Assembly (NCBI GenBank): GCA_033558025.1
Contig: JAUCEF010000008.1
Span: 1,426,001 to 1,490,000 of the forward strand
DNA: 64,000 nucleotides
DNA from: Phytophthora sp. 'mugwort'
Taxonomy: Eukaryota > Oomycota > Peronosporomycetes > Peronosporales > Peronosporaceae
Direction of reading: 5' to 3'
The notes beneath the pieces are model-generated. The model was not told the origin of the DNA. It searched no databases and saw only the letters and a program-made list of their open reading frames with translations. This document shows positions 45,343 to 55,122 of the stretch, piece by piece (the first letter of the stretch is position 1; each line of letters starts with the position of its first letter). The position numbers and the translations under genes are program-made.

Positions 45343-46622
45343 CTGGGTTATCGATACACATGGAAACAAGTCGGAAGGAGGTCGAGCTGAGAAGGTGAAC
45401 AAACAGAAGCCTACCAGTTCGTAGAGAAGGTGTCAAGTCAGCGACCCTGTGCATGTCGTGGAAACGGTCGGAGGTAAAGTGTCGAGAAGTCGAGAGCGAA
45501 TGTGGTAATCTTGACAGATGGCGACACACCGGTTAGGCCAAGCCACTTGCCAGCTCGACTCGTAGCATGGCCAGGGCAATGTGGTGTATTGAACGCCAGA
45601 TGAAGTGGCTCATACACCTTGATGGCGCAAATTACGAACTGAGACATCGGACAGTGGGAATGAGTGCCAGTGGGCGTTATAAAAGTTTGAGATCCAGTTC
45701 AATGCATACAGTATGTACAGTACATTGTAATACTGGAGTCCAGTCTACTGTCTAAGTGGCTGAGTGGTGAAAATGATCTGACCAAAATGAAGGCGTCAGA
45801 GCCGTGCGCATTAGTATCATACCTGTTGGCCAACACAATGTCAGGTCTTTAATTAAGCTTAGTTTGAAATTGCGATTGCAAACTTCAAAGCCTAGGATTA
45901 CGACAGCCGGCGTGCAGGAATCCGTCGTGAATTGTTAGTACGCTTTTTGTAAATACCCACATGCATGGTTTTACTACAAACGATGATATTTTTTTTGCAA
46001 AGGCAAAGGATCTCCAATATTCCCTACAGATAACGACGGAAAACCCCGTCGACAAATGTGGCGAAGTTTTCATAAAGGTTAAGTCTAATGGTAGAAAAAG
46101 GGACGGCAGGTTTTTCCGTCGTGCTCCGCTATTGTGAAAATCGACCAATATGTTCAGCTCGGTTAGGCTGTTTTGGATGGGTTAAAAACATATTAAAACA
46201 GGGTAGGAGAAAAATTAAATCTGAATTCTGGATGTAAAAACGTCGTTTTGCAAATACAGAGCATAGGACACGACGAGCTTTTATAGCTCCGCTATTAAAA
46301 TAGCCTTGCGCGGATCGAGTCTCGAACGAGCAAATAGTTCAGAGACTGATGAAGATAAGGACATTTTCACTCTAAACAGACTTGAGAGATGCATGCGTAT
46401 TCATTTTAAGCTTTTTCAATCGTAATACGTAATACTAGTAGTATTAATGCTAGTGTGGTTTTGCATTAAAGGGACTAAGAAGTGACCCAACGCGGGCGAT
46501 ATCAAGCGACAAAGATTCAGTCTAAATGGCTGTAATAACATCAGAGTTCATGTATATAAATAACGGATGCACAACGAGTAAATTAGTCAGGTTCAAACCT
46601 AACTGTTATTGCATTTCGGTTC
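45343..46622. other. Gypsy 5' region and intergenic DNA
   Basis: The left 430 bp probably include the 5' leader and LTR of the minus-strand Gypsy element, but no LTR pair was found to prove limits. From about 45780 to 46622 the sequence is AT-rich and non-coding. Confidence 0.4.
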
Positions 46623-47129
46623 TTAAGCTCGAAGTCGACGCGTACCTTCACCGTGTTTCTTCCGGCACTTCTTGACGTTCTTGTCAAAAAGCCGCTTCCA
46701 CCAGTTCGTGAAACGATTGCATTTCTTCTTCGGGTGGTGGTTCGTGACGCCATTCGTGTTCATCAGCCCAATGCTGGTATGAGTTCCATACCCTCCAGTT
46801 GTTGTTGTTGAATGACCTCCTCCTCCTAAAACTCCATGTCCTCCTCCACCTCCATGGCCACTGCCACCACCTTCTCTTCTTTCCTCTAAATCGGTATCAT
46901 CGCCAGACAGCTCCCTAGTGGTTGCGTGAAGGGTGGACGTCGCGTCGAAGATCAAATTTAATTTCCCTGTGGTTGCATAGGCGATCGCGTTGGCGGTGGC
47001 GGTCATGTCATTGCTGACAACAACTAATCCGACTGCGATGCCCAGGACGAATTGAAGTAGGCGCCTGCTTCCTGCTGACCCTGGTGGATAATTGCGAAAT
47101 GAAGCTCCAGGCTGGAGCGAAGAACTCAA
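46623..47129 (-). pseudogene. Paralogue of the Gly-rich RELS-EER effector, start codon lost
   Basis: An uninterrupted frame matches the effector at 24738-25145. Shared features are a hydrophobic leader (RRLLQFVLGIAVGLVVV), TRELSGDDTDLEERR, a Gly-rich stretch (here with His and Thr, not RGGG), and the basic C-terminus SIGLMNTNGVTNHH ... KKCNRFTNWWKRLF ... TRRLRA, with two cysteines 18 apart. The ATG that starts the other gene aligns with AGG here (codon 47066-47064). No ATG lies upstream in frame before the frame opens at 47129, and the first in-frame ATG (47006) is after the hydrophobic core. Unless an upstream exon supplies a start, it would not make a secreted protein. The stop and 3' flank are conserved. 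Confidence 0.7.
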
Positions 47130-48669
47130 GTCGTAATCAGAATATTTGGCTTTGAAGTTTACTCATGTATTTTCTATTTAATTGGATTACAGTTCGATTG
47201 CAGAGAACGACCGGCAAGAGTAAAGTACAGCAATAGACAACGATTTGGGCACCGATAGACAAATGTACATCGGCCTTCGGTAGACACTGCAGAAACAATC
47301 CAGCGCGGAGCAACCGCGATTTGTACACTACATGTAGATCAAGCGGCAGCTTATACACCCTCCATTACCAATCCACTACATGTACATGTACGTATACACA
47401 GAGGTGAAGCCGCGTTTAAAGTGAAGGATTTAAAGATATTGCTTTAACGATGCTGGGCTAACTTAGCCCGTTTTTTTCCTCTTCATTGGCAGCACTGACA
47501 ACTTACTAGTACAGCAGAGCGCGCTGCCTGGAAGCTGATACAGCGTTAAAACTTCCTGATGTCCTGCTCTGCGGGATCGACACGGGCGCGAGTTAACCTG
47601 ACTCCAGGCCAGGGATCACAATAACTCGGCGAGTAAACCTGACTCCGACCAGGGTTCACAATAACTCGCGCGAGTAAACCTGACTCCGACCAGGGTTCAC
47701 AATAGCTCGCGAGACTAAACCTGACTAAACCTGAGGAAACGTGGCGGGTCTCTTCACACGGTGCCCAAAAAGGGAGTGCGCGGTAACAGCCAGTAATCTG
47801 CACACCTGTGTACTATCTACCCAATTCGTGTACAGTGTTGTCTATTCGTGTCTACAGTTGCTCTATTGGGGTCTATTGATGTACCAAGAGTTGTCTATTG
47901 GCGAGTTGTCTATTGGCGACCTAGACTCGACCGGCAAATACGCCACCTGATGAACCCCATACCGCCATAGTTATGGACCTGATTGAAAACGACAGCAAAA
48001 TACGCCACATCAGAATAATGATGTCTGATTGGTTAAAACTAAAATTTATATGCCCATAAAACCGATTTGACCGATCCCAAGAAAACGGAAATGCACATAC
48101 TCAGACCAAAATGTGCAAAAACAACGCAAATAAATTATTATGTTAACCCCATAAGTTATGAAACAAGGACAAAAAAATACTTGTCGGAGTGCATTTGGCC
48201 CAGGAAAGCACTTCCGGGAACATTACTATTTAAGCTTAGTATTAAGTTAGGTGGAGTTGATTTGTGTCCTTAATCCGATATATTGGGGTTAAATTTCAAC
48301 TATAGGGCATTCCCTCCTTACTAAAAAAAAGCAACCTGTCTGTCCGTCCTGTCATTCCTTCCCCTGTCGCCTCAGCCTCTCATTTGGCATCCTTTCCCTC
48401 GGCGATTGCAACACTCCACTCACCTATCACACCGACTGCCACTACCGTCCGGACTGCAAAAACTATACCCGAAATTGCAACAATAGCCGAGCGTGACGGT
48501 TTAAATCGAACCTAAGCGGAAAGATAATACTTAAACGGATCTCACAGTCACACCTGTCAATCGATAATTGAGCGGCGGCGGCGGAGCGAGGAAGCGTACG
48601 GACGACGCGGCGTTTACGAGGCCAAGGAGCTAGGGACCCGCGCGCAAGACCGCCGCAAGGTAAGTGTAG
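47130..48669. other. Intergenic and repeat-derived sequence
   Basis: Contains a 41-bp tandem repeat (47588-47710) and a 16-bp duplication around GAGTTGTCTATTGGC near 47888-47918. AT-rich from 47980 to 48300. No gene is supported. Confidence 0.45.
47588..47710 (+). repeat. 41-bp tandem repeat, three copies
   Basis: Units start at 47588, 47629 and 47670 (GCGAGTAAACCTGACTCCGA ... ATAACTCGC). The junctions create small CTCGCGCGAG palindromes. Confidence 0.95.
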
Positions 48670-48677
48670 GTGCATAT

Positions 48678-50090
48678 GTGCATTATAAACTATTTTTATA
48701 CGGTGTCGGGTTTCCGCCTGTTGGGAGAACTGGTACCTTCAGGGCAATTCGAGGCCCTACTGTGCGCGTTAGAGAATTTGTATCTACCACAAAGCGCAAT
48801 AACAAACTTGAACGTCGTCCGCGTCTTGTCTTGGTGTTTGAGTTTTCATTGCATACCGATGGATATCGGACGCTGGATCTGGATACGGGGGAGATGATTG
48901 TTCGTAGAGATGTGAAATCGCGAGAAGACTTAACCGTAACTGGAGACTTCGTGCAAAGGCTTCTCGATAAACGGTACTTGAATTTTTTGCGTAAGAGGAT
49001 TCAATTAACAGAGATCCCTTATGTAGCTATGCCGCGAGATGCCTCTGCCTATCATCCTTTGGTAATTGAAGGAGGATATACGGAAGAGAAACAACCAGCA
49101 CCGCAACCAGACCCTACTCGATCAGAAAATGATGATTTTGGCAACGATGATTTTTTTTATTTGGCAGTGAGAGCAGTGATTCGACAGATGACCACGAGGA
49201 TATCGACACGGAGGATATCGGTTTCACTGGAACAACAGATGCCAGTTCGTGTGGAGGTGGAGAAAATTGCTTACCTACTGGACAACCGATCTTAGGGAGC
49301 GGTTCGACAGTCTCGGCAGGTGCGCCGCATGCAACGGGATCATCACCTACGCCAGCCGCAAATCGGGGTGGAACTCAGCGACGGTAGACTCGGGTGCCGA
49401 CGCGGCGATCGACTCGGCAACGGCGACAAAGTTCGCGATATAACCCGCAGATATTCGTGATGACCATGATGCTGTGCTGATGGGTGTCGTCAGTGATATT
49501 TGAACCCGTTGAGTGTGCCCGAAGCAATGGCGTTACCTCATGCAGCGGAATGGGAAAAACCATGGATGTCGAGTACGAGTCGCTGATGAGGAACAACACT
49601 TGGGTGCTGGTGCCAAGGCCTACATCAACGTCCACTAATCCGATCAAGATTATGAAGTCACTGCGTGTGTTTGGTGTGAAGTGGACTGAGAAAGGAACGA
49701 TTGATAGGTTCAAAGCTAGGCTTGCAATCAAAGGGTGTATGCAGAAATATGGGATCGGATACTTGGCCACTTACGTGCCGGTTGTACGGATTGAATCCGT
49801 GATATTACTTACGGTGCTCGCAATACTATTTAGTTCGGACCTAAGGCACATCGATTTCGTGACGGCATTCTTGAATGGAGCGCTGACCAACGCGATAATA
49901 TACATGGAACAACCGGAAGGCTAGGATGATGGTACTGGGCGAGTTTGTATGCTGCTCAAAGGTCTCTACGGTCTGGAACAAGCCTCGAAGATTTGGAGTG
50001 ATACTCTAAAGGGCTACCTCATCGAGCTAAAATTCGCTCCGTTCGCTCAATGCGTATTTGATGTTGGTGGGGCTGAAGCACCAGTGTTAG
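48678..50090 (+). pseudogene. Copia fragment: integrase tail and reverse transcriptase
   Basis: The first frame (48678-49295) carries the integrase C-terminal segment GYRTLDLDTGEMIVRRDVKS and LTVTGDFVQRLLDKRYLNFL. After a Ser/Thr-rich linker, 49484-49924 encodes the start of RVT_2: YESLMRNNTWVLVPRPTS, TEKGTIDRFKARLAIKGCMQ and HIDFVTAFLNGALTNAIIYM. A stop at 49922 precedes LLKGLYGLEQASKIWSDTLK (49950). The homology ends near 50090 before the YVDD site, where Gypsy sequence starts. Gag and LTRs are absent. Confidence 0.85.
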
Positions 50091-50129
50091 AGTCCGTCCA
50101 CGCCGTCGCGAGAGTATATCGCTCGATGT

Positions 50130-51470
50130 GACTGCGCTGAGGCACGTCAGGGTTCCGGGTGTCGTCTCGCTCGACGCGCGCAGATGCGACAGGATGCTGA
50201 CGTAAACTGCGTCATGCACATCCGCGGAGGCGATTTCGTCGCGTAGCGACAATCCGGCGGATGACATCGCCAGGTTCAGTCCTGACGCCATGCAATAACG
50301 TCATCTGCCTCGTGGGTTCATCGCCCCCCCCCCCCCCGCGTGGGTCTTAGTTTGGAGGAAATACAGTGCATCGGCGAGAGTGTTGTTCTTGCCGGGCTTG
50401 TAGTGCACCACGAAGTCGCGCTCGGAAAAGAATGACAGCCAGCGTGCCCATGCTGTGACAATGGGGGCTCTTCATCTCTATCCGCAGCGATGCATGATTC
50501 GCGTGTAGAGAGACGGTAAATGTTTGTTCCCCGAGCAAGTAGACTCTGTTTAATCAGAGCGTAACGCATCGCGAGGAGTCCCTCGTCGTGTACCAGGCAA
50601 TTCTTTTCCGCCGACGTCAGCTGGCGGGTATGGTAGTTGACGACTCATTCTCGGCCCTCGTCGTCGAACTACATCAGGGCATACCCCGTGGCGAAGCCAC
50701 TGACATCGCAGGCAAGATGGAGTCGTCCGGGACCATCAGGATCACCGCGGACGCTAGGCTCTTATATTCACCGAGTCGAAGGATTCTTGGTGTTCGAGGC
50801 GCCACTCCCAGGTGGTGTCCTGCCTTAGCAGTGGTGACAGCGGCTGGATGAGGAATACGTTGTCTTTCTTATGCTTGTGCAAATAGTTTTCCAGACCCAG
50901 CCACTGAAATCGATCATTCAGATTCGTAGGAGTCGGCCACGGACGGGTGACCGATAACTTCTCCGGGTTCCATTCTTGCTCACGTAGCCGCCCAATACCG
51001 GAATCTACGGTGCGCAGGAGACATTACTTCCGGTTCGCATACAGCTTGTTGTGCTTGGAATACTTGCCTCCGAGGGCTTCAAGTGGACTTCCACAGCGCT
51101 TAGCTCGCCCTCAGCGCGAATGTGTACAACGATATCATCGAAGTAACTCGGTGCGAGTCGCGAAGCGGGCGCAGCACATAGGAGATTATGCGATTGAAGG
51201 TTGCAGGCGCGTTCTTCAATCCCTGAGGCATGACAAGCCACTGCCAGAGCACGCCACTTGGAGTTCTCACGCCATGAAGGTATGCTGCATGTTCTGAAAC
51301 GACTTGCCGACTTATGCAATCGACGATTTCGCTGCTTCGCGAGTGGTAGTGCCGAATGCCAAAGAACTTCGCGCTTGAATCATCCAAACGCACGGTGGCG
51401 CACCCCACGGACGGACACCTCTGACGCGAAAAAGACTTTCGCGGCGGTATCAAAGGATTTATTTTGACTC
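50130..51470 (-). pseudogene. Gypsy reverse transcriptase and RNase H (inverted block)
   Basis: On the minus strand from right to left: FFGIRHYHSRSSEIVDCISR, then VRTPSGVLWQWLVMPQGLKN and APATFNRIISYVLRPLRD. The catalytic YFDDI is at 51145-51131. The connection piece reads QWLGLENYLHKHKKDN (about 50905-50860), and RNase H ends ASLRIEMKSPH ... ARQEQHS (in a second frame, YKPGKNNTLADAL). The last part, to 50130, resembles the linker to the integrase zinc finger. There are several frameshifts and a C14 run at 50324-50337. Confidence 0.85.
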
Positions 51471-51472
51471 CA

Positions 51473-52780
51473 CCTGTACAAGTGGGAGCGCAAGTGGGAG
51501 CCAACTTGTGAGACGTGCCAGCGCGTAAAGCCTTCTGGGACTTCGCAGGCTGCCCTGCGCCTTCCTCCGATTGCCACGGAAGCCTGGCATTCTCTCACCA
51601 TTCGTTATTAGGCTCCTGCGACTCCAACGGATTTATGGGTGTTCTCATATTCGCCACAGGATATAATACATGACCACTTCGACCACCGCACAAGAGACCA
51701 ACATTTCGTCGACACTGGTCTTTCGACGCAATGACATTCCGGAATCCACCGTCTCTGATTGTTGCCACAGTTCCCGTCCACATATTGGGCCACGTTGTTC
51801 GAATTGCTGGGCGCGAAATTCCTGATGTCGACTGCGGGCGCATCCGGAGACGGATGAACAGACGTAGCATGTCAACCGCGTTCTTGAGGATTTGCTTCGC
51901 AGTTACGTGACGTCGGTTACGAGTTGGAGCTCGTTCCTACCCCTCGCAGAGTTTGTCTTTGCCAACGCCGAGCACGCGTCGACGGGGATCACCCCATTAC
52001 TCGTGAAATACGCGCGAATCCGCGGGTTCATGCGATGCTTACCGTGGGCCACCCTGCGGTATCCCATGCCTTCACCCTTGGTTGAGGGGGGTCGAGATTT
52101 CAATCGCAACGCCGACCTTAACCGGCGAACGACACGCCGGTATACCTCCGGCGACGTAGCTGCCGCATCAGATTGAAGTCAGCGCCAGCGCCAAGATGCG
52201 GGCACAAGCCAATAAGACACTGGTAATGCCACGCTATGCGGCGACCCCGCTTGTAGAATGGGCGGAGCGCACATTGATCATTCGCAGTGGTGACCCCGCA
52301 ACACGTCGACATGCTGCGCCTCTCGACAACCCAACACCCCGAAGCCGCTGCCGCAATCGGCCGATCACTCGACGGTCTCGGATTTGGCCTGCAGCGGCAT
52401 TCCATGGCAAGGTTCGTGCAAATGCACTGCAAGCTTCACAGGACAAGCAAAAGGAAGCGCAGACCGGAGAGGTATCAAGATCTGAGATTCATTTTACGCG
52501 GGCGACTTGTATTATTATCTGCCGAAGGCCAACGCTCCTCGGCTCTGACTAACATTGTCGCAAACAAGCTTGCACCGCGCTCATCGGTCTTCAAGGTCGC
52601 GAAGGTCATGAGCGACACATACGCACTGGACTTTCCGTCATCTCTGCGTTTCCACCCGACGTTCGTCGTCGGGCACCTCAATCTTTACCGTCCGGCTGAG
52701 ACTCCACACTTGGGCCGCAAGGAGCTAGAGGCGGAGCGTACCTCATATGCCCCTCGCGACGAAGTTGTCGGTCATTGAAC
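51473..52780 (+). pseudogene. Gypsy integrase, plus strand
   Basis: Begins inside the zinc-binding domain (KWERKWEPTCETCQRVKPSG, near 51490). Core pieces follow: RNDIPESTVSD (51730; the catalytic D lies at the end of this segment), LFELLGAKFLMSTAGASGDG (51795) and VLEDLLRSYVTSVTSWSSFL with PLAEFVFANAEHASTGITPL (51880-51995). The C-terminal module (52500-52778) reads LVLLSAEGQRSSALTNIVAN, KLAPRSSVFKVAKV and LRFHPTFVVGHLNLYRPAET. Confidence 0.85.
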
Positions 52781-53425
52781 CATCCGTACCGGGCGTCCGC
52801 TCGCGTGGACCCGACGCAGTTTGCGCTGATCCCATGATGCGCTACTCCACGACCCGCAGCCGTGCCAGGTTCTCACTATTCGAGTGTCACAGCTGCCCGT
52901 CGTCTGCTGCACCTACAAGGCGTGATCCTGCGCACGCTCAGACCCAACCTGAGCGTCCAGAGTGCGGTTCTCGACAGCCTCGACAGCTTACAGAGTCGCC
53001 GGCGCGCCGGCCGTGCCGACGCGAGAGTCCTTCGCGTTCGTGGACTTGGAAGGTGAGTGCTCAGGGTGCGCTGAGTAGTGGGGCCGGTCGTTGGCCACAA
53101 GGAACCTCGTGGTACGCGCGGGCAGCTTCCTGGCACGCGTAGCTATCGCGCGAGATGGATTAGTTTTCATCCCACGGACGATGTGTAAGAGCCCCGTGTA
53201 AACGTCCTTCGCGACGTTCCAGACGTTGGCCACGACTATGAGGTGGCACGCGTGGCGGCGAGCGATTCCATGGGAGACGCGGGTGTGAACAAGGACGAGA
53301 GTGCGAATGTCGACGAGCCAGTGAGCGATTACGAGACCGCATGTGTACAAGGAAGCTCACTTGTACCGAAACCTAAGGAGACCGGTTCCGCCCCGAGCTA
53401 TCGCGGCGCGAGTCGTCTCGACTAG
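52781..53425 (+). pseudogene. Gypsy C-terminal tail with decayed chromodomain
   Basis: After a low-complexity Pro/Arg-rich linker, the frame at about 53141-53240 reads SYRARWISFHPTDDV, a stop, and EPRVNVLRDVPDVGHDYE. This corresponds to the Y-x-V-R-W-x-G-F ... D-T-W-E-P-R ... L-x-D-V-P-D-V pattern of Gypsy chromodomains, the Trp before EPR having become a stop. The tail continues to a stop near 53422. Confidence 0.65.
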
Positions 53426-53447
53426 AAGCCCGAGACATCACGGAGAT

Positions 53448-53478
53448 GAACTTTCGCCGACGGTGGCGGCGAAAGTTC
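53448..53478. repeat. Perfect 12-bp palindrome
   Basis: GAACTTTCGCCG and its inverted copy flank a 7-bp loop (ACGGTGG), between the Gypsy reading frame and the possible LTR. Confidence 0.9.
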
Positions 53479-53495
53479 ATACCTCCTTCCCTTGA

Positions 53496-54049
53496 TGTAG
53501 CAAAATCGATAATGATTCCACGCGCCATTGCAGACGACCTCTCGCAATTCTACGACAGAGGGGCTCTTTAGCATATCCCCGCGATATGCCACCTCACCGC
53601 GTAGCCCTCGCCTTCACGGCTCATTGTGTTCCAGCGTCGAATGGAAGTATACCACGAGCGCCGCAAGGCCCCGTGGCCAGCTCCTCGACCCCCTCCCGAC
53701 GCGTCACTTGGAAGCGACGGAAGTGCTCCTTTATGGTGCCCAGCGTAGCAGGTTCTCCGCGCCCGATAACCCCACAGAGCGAGCTCGTGGCCCATCAGGG
53801 TCATGCGGAGCGTGTGCGCCCTCATTGCGTCGTCTGTGGTCGTGGTCACCATTAGCACCTTCGCCGACGAGGCGGGCTGTCCTAGGATCGTCTGTCGCTC
53901 TGTCATCATCATTGTCGCAGGATTGCGAGTGCCATCCCTCCAGTTGCTTCTGGGTCCTCTTCGAGTCTTTCTTCAGGTTTATTTTGAGTGATGTGTGTGT
54001 CTACGTTGCGTAAGCGCAACTTCGAGAGGAAGGTGCCCTCACAGTTACA
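53496..54049. repeat. Possible Gypsy LTR (554 bp)
   Basis: It starts TGTAGC and ends GTTACA, which is the TG...CA form with near-matching 6-bp termini, and follows the Gypsy C-terminus. No second LTR was found for comparison, and the tract before it is pyrimidine-rich on the plus strand, so orientation and identity remain doubtful. Confidence 0.35.
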
Positions 54050-55122
54050 TAACTACTTAGATCTTAGTAAAATAGTCATGGCAGCATTCCGCTAGCGTGT
54101 GCGTACTGTATGGTCCCACCCACCTACTTCTATGTGTATCATTACAAGTAGGTTCATCACAAATCCAGCTGTTAGCCAAATTATTCAATTCATTGACTAC
54201 TTGATTCGTTCCAAGTAGAAGGATTGTTTGACAATGTGTTAACAGATCCTCGTGGACTATGGCTCAAGTAACGTCTGGCGCAGGTTGAACTGAGCACTAG
54301 GATCCACTCCTCCCACCACCATCCACCGCAATCGGCAACCAATACAGAAGCACGTGGGAAATGCTCTCGTCGATGATTAATATATGACTTGGTAATTATT
54401 AGAAGAGCGAGCGCTGTCTGCGACTGTGCCCCGAAAAACTTAAAGGCAACTTAAAGGCACTTGTGGTGCTTTCACCAACGTGATCCGTTGCTTCTAGCTA
54501 GCTCAGGCAGATCCCATACCTGGTTAAGAACACCCGTCGAGGGTAGCCCCTCCATGGGTGTTCTGTTCAAACTGCAAAGCAGCATCATAGCGGAGTGTCA
54601 CTCTTGTGTTTTCGAGTCCCTCTTATTGGCCCTTTCTAACAAGCACAAAAACCTTATTAAGGACCTCATAGGACGTATTTGTTCGGGGATAGCATCACCG
54701 CTTCGAATTGGTGGCTCAGGACAAAATATTTTAAGCAGGGAACCGCAAGAGTATGAAGCACGTGACCTCGTGCGAAAAACGGCAAGTTCAATCCAAATGT
54801 GGTTCTTGGAACTGTTAGGCGGCCCCCCCAAAAAACAGTGCTCAGACCTTTAAGTCGATTGCGATACGACTGTAATCGGCCAGGTGATTCCTTCCGTTGC
54901 TAGCTTACACGTAGCGATGAGGAAGACCACATATTAAGTCCGGGATAAATCCAACTCTGTTTTACCAGCTGCTGCCCCGGCCTCATAATAACATTATGAA
55001 CCACCCGTGCAGGTCAACTCCTGATTAGAATCTGGTTCCCCATTATCAGCCAATCAGCGGATTCACTTCAGCACCATAGCAAAAATGGGCTCTGTTCGCA
55101 TTATTTGTTCTCTTTTGCCAAC
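54050..55122. other. Intergenic, downstream of the LWY effector gene
   Basis: No gene recognised. A 130-codon plus frame (54461-54853) has no motif. It contains a small inverted repeat (AGAACACCC / GGGTGTTCT, about 54527-54565). Confidence 0.5.

Larger units (their letters stand above)
50090..54049. mobile_element. Gypsy retrotransposon with inverted RT-RNase H block
   Basis: The left part (about 50130-51470) encodes RNase H and reverse transcriptase on the minus strand. The right part (from about 51473) encodes integrase and chromodomain on the plus strand, followed by a possible LTR. In intact Gypsy elements these follow each other on one strand. It appears to lie in the Copia fragment ending at 50090. 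Confidence 0.75.

Noticed and set aside
47905..47925. TTGGCGACC resembling a tRNA-Arg-type primer-binding site (also near 59993)
   Set aside because: Only about 9 bp match the tRNA 3' end, and no LTR or Gag lies beside either site.
50324..50337. Run of 14 C as a possible functional element
   Set aside because: It sits in the decayed RNase H region and is better seen as a homopolymer expansion or sequencing-prone tract.
53528..54013. 161-codon open frame
   Set aside because: It lies inside the candidate Gypsy LTR and is rich in low-complexity Ser/Arg/Pro; probably chance in GC-rich DNA.
54461..54853. 130-codon open frame downstream of the LWY effector
   Set aside because: Composition and lack of motifs look random; a mirrored minus frame covers the same area.
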